Origin: Paraphysoderma sedebokerense
Taxonomy: Eukaryota; Blastocladiomycota; Physodermatomycetes; Physodermatales; Physodermataceae
Length of the DNA: 11,702 bases
Reading direction: 5' to 3'
NCBI GenBank assembly: GCA_025602915.1
Contig: JAHLJZ010000188.1
Location: forward strand, 1 to 11,702
Part shown: piece by piece, positions 1-7,399 of the stretch
Layout of the letters: each line of letters starts with the position of its first letter
How positions within the stretch are numbered: the stretch's first letter is position 1
Position numbers and translations under genes: made by a program
Notes under the pieces: generated by a model
The model's database searches: none
What the model saw: the letters and a program-made list of their open reading frames with translations, nothing else
What the model was told of the DNA's origin: nothing

Positions 1-346
1 TAGTCTTTGTTGTCGTATCCGTAGTCTTTGGAGTCGTATCCGTAATCCTTGTTGTCATAACCATAGTCCTTGGAGTCATAGCCATAGTCCTTGTTGTCAT
101 AGCCATAATCCTTGGAGTCATAACCGTAGTCTTTGTTGTCGTATCCGTAGTCTTTGGAGTCGTAACCATAGTCTTTGTTGTCGTATCCATAGTCTTTGGA
201 GTCGTATCCATAGTCTCTGGAGTCGTGGCTGTAGCCGTAATCGTAATCTTTGTTGTCGTAGCCGTTAGCTAATTTCGAATAACCGCATAATGTCAACTAA
301 TAGACTCAACCAAAACTTGGAATGTGATGCAGAAATACATACTCAT
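1..346 (-). CDS. DYG-rich tandem-repeat protein, N-terminal part (left copy, runs off the window)
   Basis: Read on the minus strand as exon 1 at 346-343 (ATGA), a 74-nt intron at 342-269 (GTATGT...TTAG) and exon 2 from 268 to the window edge. The protein begins MTNGYDNKDYDYGY and then consists of a 7-residue unit, GYDNKDY alternating with GYDSKDY, in ten copies over 210 nt plus a diverged first unit (GYSHDSRDY). The unspliced frame stops after 17 codons, and the other candidate acceptor also leads to a stop, so this splice choice is the only one that opens the repeat frame. Third codon positions vary between units while the residues do not, which supports a translated protein. No signal peptide or membrane segment is visible in this part; the product looks hydrophilic, disordered and tyrosine-rich. 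Function unknown. The right-hand copy at 11373 has the same architecture and a related promoter, so the two are paralogues. Confidence 0.8.
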
Positions 347-407
347 TTTGATAGTTTGGATTCTTGAGATTAGTGTAGTGATGCGAAGAGTTGCGGTGGA
401 ATGGAAT

Positions 408-473
408 AGAACACAGTTCTGGGTTTTCCATGGAAGCTATGAGTACACTTTATATATCGGTATTCACAGTCAA
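408..473 (-). promoter_or_regulatory. Promoter of the left DYG-repeat gene: upstream box, TATA box and start-site palindrome
   Basis: On the minus strand TTGACTGTGAA lies at 473-463, then 6 nt, then TATATAAA at 456-449, then the perfect palindrome AGAAC-TGT-GTTCT at 420-408. The palindrome begins 36 nt after the start of the TATA box, where transcription would be expected to begin, and ends 61 nt before the ATG. The same three elements occur in the same order in front of the right-hand DYG gene. The promoter role is inferred from position and from this conservation. Confidence 0.7.
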
Positions 474-1065
474 GTAATAAACTGGCTTTAGATCAGTTAA
501 TGAACCAAACTCGGTCCATCAATGACGCCGATACATTACGGCGTGGAGTAAGATTTGATTGAAAATATCAAAATGGGAATGACGGGCACTAGCAGAGATG
601 GGCCATATCTTTGAAACCGGTCGTGAGATGTCGTTGTATGATTTTACGCTGAAGAAGATGGAAACGCAATACCTTGAAAAGATATTCAATCTCAGTGTAC
701 AATGTAGATCGATGGCATGGATGTTTGAATGTTCCATTCAGGAATGGAATAGACGAAACATTCGTTTAAAGCTGTTTATCAGCTCAGCAATCGCATGATT
801 CCTAATTCCAGTAACATAGAAATAGGAATATATTGATGTGACAATATAGTATGGTAGAATGGCAGATGCATGTACGAACGAAGAAAGAACAGGAAATGGT
901 CGAGCGACATGTGTCGGTTATTTCCCTTGATGATCCAAGATCTGCTTTCCACTAAAAAGGCTAAAGCAAAATCATTGACTGAAAGAATGCAATCAACGTA
1001 CTTCTGGTCGACACGAATAAAAGCAAAATATTAGTAGCCATTCATTAGGTACTTAAAAAAGAATT
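474..1065. other. Intergenic stretch without a supported gene
   Basis: About 590 bp between the left DYG promoter and the tRNA terminator. Only short open frames are present (about 65-70 codons on either strand at 519-798), with no recognisable motif and with frames overlapping on both strands, so I do not call them genes. It contains an 18-bp inverted repeat (TTCCATTC-AG-GAATGGAA, 732-749) and a second copy of a 13-mer, GGAATGGAATAGA (741-753), also present at 398-410 beside the start-site palindrome. Confidence 0.6.
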
Positions 1066-1073
1066 AAAAAAAA
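1066..1073 (-). terminator. RNA polymerase III terminator of the left tRNA-Glu
   Basis: A run of eight A on the plus strand is T8 on the transcribed minus strand. It begins 4 nt after the tRNA discriminator base. T4 or longer is the normal Pol III stop signal. Confidence 0.85.
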
Positions 1074-1076
1074 CAA

Positions 1077-1162
1077 TTCCATTACGGGGAATCGAACCCC
1101 GGCCGCCGCGGAGCTTTTCAATGAATGAAAGCGCGGAATCCTAGCCACTAGACCATAATGGA
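1077..1162 (-). tRNA. tRNA-Glu (anticodon UUC) with a 14-nt intron, left copy
   Basis: The 5' end is at 1162 and the discriminator A at 1077. Acceptor arms TCCATTA and TAATGGA pair fully. A-box-like TGGTCTAGTGG and B-box GGTTCGATTCC are present, and the T stem CGGGG/CCCCG pairs. The anticodon stem CCGCG/CGCGG encloses loop C-T-TTC-A; the anticodon TTC is at 1129-1127. A 14-nt intron (1125-1112) follows position 37, the canonical site for eukaryotic nuclear tRNA introns. Its 3' part AAAAGCT can pair with the GCTTT around the anticodon. Mature length is 72 nt. The right copy at 10072 differs at acceptor pair 4-69 and in the intron. Confidence 0.95.
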
Positions 1163-1427
1163 TTGATACTCATAAACCATGTGTGTTTATTATAACCGCA
1201 TCATATACCAATACTTCACTACAATAGGTTAAAAGCGGTATGAATTTTATCTGCAGTAGAATGATTTAGTAAACAGTTGTAATAAGCAATGGTAACTGGA
1301 TATATCACTTTCGAAACCGATATCGAATATGGACAAGGATTGGACCCATGAATTGGCGGGGGCCGATTCTTGTTCCTCGTCTGGTGCTTCGATCCATAAA
1401 ACACAACTCTCCCAGACACTGTAAACG

Positions 1428-3183
1428 ATGTCGCTGTATGATGACCTATTTTCTACACCATCCTTAACTAAAGATAATGAATCCTCCACAACAGCTTCAG
1501 AGCCTCGTTCAACATCATCCCCCACTTTACCGCCCCCGAACTCAACCGCCGATAATAAAAAAGACAAGTCGGCCACAAATACAGGTGCAAAATCTCTTGC
1601 TAGTGTAGGAATCGGTATAGCGTCCAAGAAGCCAGTCATACCTGCTTCGTGGACTAGTGCGGCTAGATTTGTTCCTCCGGTTCGGAAGAACGTTGCGAAG
1701 AAGGCACACAAATCAGTATCCAGTACAACAGCGATTCCGGTTGGCGGAGTGGTTGTGAAAGTTGACTCTGTTAGTAGTTCAGGACCAAAATTATCCGGTG
1801 GAAATAACTTGGTTGTAGAAACTACAAAAGATCGAGAGCAGGAGAATCCGCACAACCCTGGATCTTTGCTGCGATCCAGTCTGAAAAAAGATGACAAGGT
1901 AATTGGGAATCTCAGATTTTAGTTTCACCTTATCGTTAGGTACATTCTATCTGGTCGTGGACTTTGTTTCAGCAATATTTCAGGTGCTATATGACTCCAG
2001 CTAACTGGTATTCTGTATACTAAACTACAAAAGATCAAAACCAAAGGATCCACAGACGATTATGACCCCTTGAAACCAAATGACTACGAGGAATGTAAAA
2101 GACGACTGCTGATAGAGAAACAGGAGAAGTTACTAGCTTTGCAACATGCCCGCAATAGAGATGATATGGATGTTGATCGGCGGGAGAATGAGCGAGATCG
2201 CGATTCTGGCACTGGAAGCAGGAATCAGGATATTCATGAAAGAGAAAGAGAAAGTGACGACACCAGCAGTGATGATGGGGATGTTGATGGGGTGGCTATG
2301 GACGTTTCTGGTAAGCTAATTCAGGTTGTGTTCAGTCCTTCTGCAAGGCACTGACGATTTTTTTTTTTTCGATGCAGTGTTTGAGAAAAAAGTTGATGAG
2401 GTATGATTTATATTTTTTAGTACTATGGCTATTGCTTTTATTTAGACTTAAATTTATAGCAGAAGGAGGAGAACAACCAAAAGAGTGTTGCCTATAAGAT
2501 GATGAGTAAGCTGGGGTGGAAAGAAGGTCAAGGATTAGGGAAAGAAGGTCAAGGGATAGCAGTTCCACTGATGATCTCCAAAACAGGGGACAGAACAGGT
2601 ACAATTGCTGGATGGAACGAGTCGAAGGAAGGTTTGTTAGATTGGTGTTCCTAAGGCGCCTCCTACATACACATATGCTGATTAATTGATTACTACAGCG
2701 GAAATTGTGGCAACGCAGTTGCAGCGAGTGGTCTTGTTGAAGAATATGGTGAGTCTTTTCTCGCGTGAGTAAGGGTACGAAAAAGATTGGTGTATCTAAT
2801 ACGACAGTTGTTAATGACAGGTGGCTCCCGGCGAAGTAGACGAATACCTGGAGGAGGAAACAGCAGATGAATGCTCTAAGTATGGCAAAGTACTTGGGTG
2901 CAGGATATTTGAGGTTGGCATTTTTAGTTTCCTTCCCTTCCCTCAATGAAACTCATCCTCTGCCCAGGTTCCTTCCCGATCTGACTTTAAAATACCGTCA
3001 TCGGAAGCCGTTCGGATATTTGTGCAATTCGAAAGTTCAGATAGTGCAAGGAGGGCAATCCAAAACTTAAATGGTCGATTTTTTGCTGGGCGGCAAGTGA
3101 GTGCAACATTCTTTGATGAGGATCGTTATGTACGATATGATTTTGCTCCGAAAGTCGAAGAGATCCGGGCAATGGGTCGGTAG
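1428..3183 (+). CDS. SPF45: Splicing factor SPF45 (RBM17 / DRT111 family), G-patch plus UHM-type RRM
   Basis: Model: join(1428..1898, 2034..2310, 2378..2400, 2463..2631, 2699..2748, 2821..2913, 2968..3183), 432 residues (human SPF45 is 401). The start MSLYDDL matches the conserved SPF45 N-terminus. A W75-containing basic stretch (WTSAARFVPPVRK) and the family signature DDYDPLKPNDYE (about 165-176) follow, then a charged Arg/Glu/Asp-rich linker, a G-patch (about 265-305: AYKMMSKLGWKEGQGLGK) and a C-terminal RRM/U2AF-homology motif (about 322-425) with VVLLKNMVAPGEVDE and R398-F399-F400. In this family that Arg-X-Phe contacts ULM peptides of SF3B1/U2AF. Known role: a nuclear spliceosome-associated protein in 3' splice-site choice, reported to help short introns with weak pyrimidine tracts. 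The first intron has two in-frame acceptors (exon from 2001 or 2034), and the third ends in TAGCAG, so exon 4 may start at 2460. The donor at 2914 (GTTGGC) is unusual but is the one that joins FE to VPS as in homologues. The 265 bp upstream show no obvious TATA box. Confidence 0.93.
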
Positions 3184-3358
3184 AGTGGCCTAGTGATGAC
3201 ATATAATAATTATTATCGAATCAATATATGTATATTAGTTTACAAGACGGCGCTGTAAATTTTGAATTGAATGTCGCGCCGGCCTTGTTTCTAAGATTCT
3301 AGTTCCAACACCTGCTCCTTTCGCTAAAAACTAAAAATCTCAATTAAACACCACTGAG

Positions 3359-6300
3359 ATGGATCAAGCAATCTATTCTCCTGACCACCAGTGGTTTCAT
3401 TCCCTGTTATCACATCCTATTTTCAATCCTTTACAGTCATCCGTATCACCCCAAAAACCAAGGACCTCAAACAGACCTAAAAGTAAACAGTCTTTACATC
3501 TGTCAGATATCTCCGCAATCGAGCAACCTTCGACTCTAAACTCAACAAATAATACAATATTGTATGATGAGGATACCTCTTTATCTTCCTCCTTTGTCTC
3601 TTCATCTTTTATATCTTCCGCCCAAGCCTCTGGTAATTTGAAGTCGGAATCGTACGTGAATGGTTCGATCGAAGTGAATGAGGATGTGGAATTTCTACAA
3701 GCCGTTAGTTACAATCTTATGTGTGTTAGAGATACACAGCTGTTTGTTTGTGTTGGTAGAGAAATCCGGGTTTTAGATTTGAAAGAAATCAAGAAAGCCT
3801 GTATGTCGGAAAATGCGGCCGGCGAAGAGCAAAATGAAAATGTCGAAAGGAATAATGATAGAAACGCTGCAAAATTTTGGGTATGTGTTTGTTCATCGAT
3901 TACTGTGTCTTATTTTTTTGGTGGGCCCCAATTCATTCATGAGATTCATGTGGTGGAAATTATCGGTGCTGCCGATGATCAAGGACTGATGTGGGGCATC
4001 GAGTTATAAAATTGGCCATATGGAGGTACTGACAGGATCGATTTGGCGCTAATTTTATTTGAACACATCATGCAATTTCTCTTACATCCATCAAACTGAA
4101 TATCGACGCAGACTTTAAGAATACCGAATTTGACTTTCCAACCTCGAGAAATTATCCTCAGTTTAGATGGAAGATCGATGGCCGTCATTGGAGAAATCGA
4201 TGTCCTAATTGTTGTCTTGCCAAGATCTGTGAAGTCTTCCGTCGACTGCAGGTATGTCCTTTTTGCCGCGGCAGATAATCTTACAGGAGGCTCTTTTGAT
4301 TAACAGATTAGCTGACATGTGTGTTTGTTCAATTACGTTCAGATCGTATATACTTGGAGGACAGGGGATGCCAGTTGGCCATGGTATGATTGCTAAAGTA
4401 TTGTGGCATCCGCTCAGTCCATATAATTCACATATTATGGTCTTGACGAGTGATGCAGTCTTACGGTACGTTCCTACGATTCTCAAATCATGCTGTTAAC
4501 ACAGCCTTTAAGAAAACTTCATAAGGCTAATTAAATTTCTGGTGATACTGTAGCCTCTATGACATTCAAGAATCAACAACAACCCCCGAACAAACCTTTT
4601 ACCTTCTCCATGAATACTCTTGGACAACTCATTCGTCGCATATGTTTGCCGCAGACAAAGAGTCGACTGAAGCGGTTTCCTTTAGCTTTGGGTATGGTCC
4701 ATTCGAAGAAGATTTGGACCTTGAAGCACCACCGACGTCAGACATATGGGGACTATTCACGTTATATGGATTAATGAAGAATGGTGATGTTTACGCTCTG
4801 TGTCCAGTCGTTCCATTAAAATGGTAAGTCAGTTACGTCTTTGTCTCGTTTTGCCCCATGTTTGTTCTTACTCACAATTCTCTTCATAGTTTGTTGACCT
4901 ATGAACAATACGACATCTTTAGATCACTCCACGAGTCTCTATCGTCAACATCCTCTTCCACACCACTAACCAATTCAGACAAAAATCAGCTTCAATTCCT
5001 TTCACTATTACTGGATACAACCGAGCCTTTCCCCCCTTCCCACTCTCACCCAAACCAGCTACCTCCTTATATGCTTTGCCATAGTGCAGTTTGGAAAGAG
5101 TTTACTGCCATTTCGCAAGGGCCATTTTTATATAAACCCCTTCCTCCAGAGCTCGATGCCGATATTTTCTCGAACGCCGTACAAATCTCTTGTTTGAATC
5201 TGAAACCAGTCAACTCCGTTGTTGTTGCGTGGGATGATGGGAGGATTGACATATGTCTAGAGGTGGAGAAAGTATTGCCAAGATGGGGCTATAAAGTATC
5301 GAGTCACAATGGCAAGTCGTTGAAGGTGTGTTGTGAGTTCAACTTTTAAAAGGTAGTTTAGTGCTGACACAGTTTCCACCTTAATTAATTTCATCCTATC
5401 AGATTAGCGGCTCGTCTAGCTCGTTGCCCACTTTCATAGTTTACGAATCTATCGACTTGGGCCTTTCCTCCACCCTTTCCAACACGCCGTCAAATTCAAC
5501 TTCATCTATTTCGACTGACTCAAACCCAACAACTTTAGAGATTGTCGTTGATCCGCTTTACAGTGATACGTTTTATGTTTATCATTCCATGGGGGCCCAT
5601 TGTGTGAATGTGAGTAACTGGACGAGTCAGCTTATAAAATCGTGGAGGCGCTTTGCAGACGGCCAGCAGAGTTTGGATGATGTGCTGGAAAGTGGAGGCA
5701 GCAGCGACGTGTCTTGGATTGTCAGTACCGTTGTGGCTTGCGAACGGTTCGTAGATCTCGGTTCTTCTGTTCTTTTAGGATGCTGATCTTGCCCTCTCTC
5801 TAACCTCGTCTTGCTTTTAGTGCCCCGAATCCGGTTATCGGTCTCGCTATCATCACTGATTCCTACCTTGGGTATTCTTTGTTTCTCCTGACTTCTTCAT
5901 TTGATATGGTTCCTTTGGAACTATGTCTACGTAGTGCATCGATCAACGACTCGAGTGATTCTACACCTCCCTCTCAAACACAAACAGCAATTACTGGTGA
6001 AAGCGATAAACAGTTATATTCAAGTTTACTCGTCCACCCATTCACAATTCATGAAACACTTGAACGAAAGAGAAACACGAGACAACCCGTTTTAGTTTCT
6101 TCGGGTGCTACCGCTTTCAGGAAAGGAAAGAGATTGGGCGATGGTGGGGCAACAGGTGATAACGAGCTTATTTCCTTATCAGAGTTAACGACCTTGGGGA
6201 CTGGTGTCGAAAGATTAAGAGCCGATTTAATGGGACTAATAGATGCAGGAGAGAATATCATCAATCGGTTCGTACTGCGTCTTCCTCGTTTATTTTTTAT

Positions 6301-7022
6301 CATTTCCCACTAATTGATAATCCATATCTCTTAACGACAGAATAAATCTCCAGACCAATGAACTCCACCATCAGCAATCTGTTATTTCTGACCTGTCAGA
6401 ATCTATTGCCGAGAAGTTGGAAACGCTTTCGATGACGCAACGAAAGTTAGCTTCAATACAGCAAGCACAGACAGAAATTAGTCTAAGAGCTGATACTATC
6501 TTGCAAATATTGATGGACCGGTTTGAACCAAGACTGAGTGTTTGGGAGAAAGCGTTTGGGGATTATTTGAGGAAACAAGAAAATATGGTGCGAAAATTGA
6601 AAGGAGAGACTATAAAGGTACGTTATTTGTTGCTCAGTCAGCATGGGGACCCCCTGTTGGTTGGAATAGAGACACCGTTTACAAGTACTACGCTTATTCC
6701 GTTGGCTGAAAAATTTTCCTTTGGTGCAACAGATTCACCGGTCATTGCCACGAATTTTAAGGGAATATCAAGCTTATATGAGATATAATCGTAACCAATC
6801 TGCGAGCAGTGTAAATGGAATGTTATCAAAAGATCAAGACTTCAAAATTCGAACCGTGTTGAGCCATCAGTACGTATTTTTTCAGTTTGCGTGTATACAG
6901 ATTATTTCTTGGGTCCCGTAAAATGACTATACTGACTTTTATGAATTCTTAAAAGATCTGAAATGATTCAAGATTTGCAAGAGAAGCTTACGAATTTGAA
7001 GTTGCGAATGGACAGGGGTTAA
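3359..7022 (+). CDS. NUP82: Nuclear pore complex protein Nup82/Nup88
   Basis: Model: join(3359..3880, 4112..4251, 4343..4465, 4554..4823, 4890..5325, 5403..5746, 5821..6267, 6341..6617, 6733..6869, 6956..7022), 920 residues, longer than human Nup88 (741) and yeast Nup82 (713). All junctions keep frame. The N-terminal two thirds fits the Nup88-family beta-propeller, with blade-like segments TLRIPNLTFQPREIILSLDG, VVLPRSVKSSVDCRSY, KVLWHPLSPYNSHIMVLTSD, LFTLYGLMKNGDVYALCPV and AWDDGRIDICLEV. Ser/Thr-rich inserts occur near residues 65-90 and 510-530. From about residue 740 the sequence is heptad-like and charged (ERLRADLMGLIDAGENIINR to the end), matching the C-terminal coiled coil that binds Nsp1/Nup62 and Nup159/Nup214. 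Known role: the cytoplasmic-face pore module that anchors the mRNA-export platform. It starts 175 bp after SPF45 with its own ATG. An alternative in-frame acceptor (exon 3 from 4307) would add 12 residues. Family assignment is from pattern recognition; the last two junctions are the least certain. Confidence 0.85.
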
Positions 7023-7399
7023 CTGTTGAGTTCCCAAGAACGCGACTTTGAGCGTGCTCTTTCGTAGTATTAGTAGTTGCAACATTTAATGAGGTTGCAG
7101 TTATACATGAAAAAAGAATTGACGTTATGTAAGAAATAAATAACAGAAGAACTACACTGATTCTCGGCTTCGTGGAGTTGCTTTAAATTCTAACCATTGG
7201 CAATTTGACTGGCCCGTGTTGGGGCTGTGAAAGTGAGAGGAAAGACAGGGGACTTGAGATGACCCTTTGTGTGTGAAACATTTTCCTGAATTTTATCTGC
7301 TCGCTCATCTGGAATTGAATTCGGCTACAATATTCATCCTTAGTACGAATTTGAGTTTGCTACTCTTCAGTATTCTAAGACTTCACCAAGACGGTACAA
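7023..7399 (+). other. NUP82 3' region and upstream region of the next gene
   Basis: This 377-bp gap holds an AATAAA poly(A)-like signal at 7135-7140, 113 nt after the NUP82 stop, and then presumably the promoter and 5' UTR of the 7400 gene. I see no clear TATA box. The open frame beginning at 7267 runs into the 7400 gene in a different frame and has no recognisable features. Confidence 0.5.

Noticed and set aside
1-231. Short regular repeats that could suggest a CRISPR array or satellite
   Set aside because: Units are 21 nt without spacers, keep an open frame and vary at third codon positions, so they are coding repeats.
408-420. The AGAAC-TGT-GTTCT palindrome as a heat-shock element or a steroid-receptor element
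   Set aside because: Its GAA/TTC spacing does not fit a heat-shock element, and fungi lack nuclear steroid receptors; the resemblance to a hormone response half-site is taken as coincidence.
598-798. 66-codon plus-strand frame upstream of the tRNA
   Set aside because: No recognisable motif, an overlapping frame on the other strand, and no promoter signal I can support.
1247-1897. 216-codon minus-strand frame opposite SPF45 exon 1
   Set aside because: The plus strand encodes the recognisable SPF45 N-terminus; the antisense frame shows no family features.
1973-1983. An 11-nt micro-exon in SPF45 intron 1 (CAATATTTCAG)
   Set aside because: It has good splice signals on both sides, but joining it to either downstream acceptor gives a stop codon.
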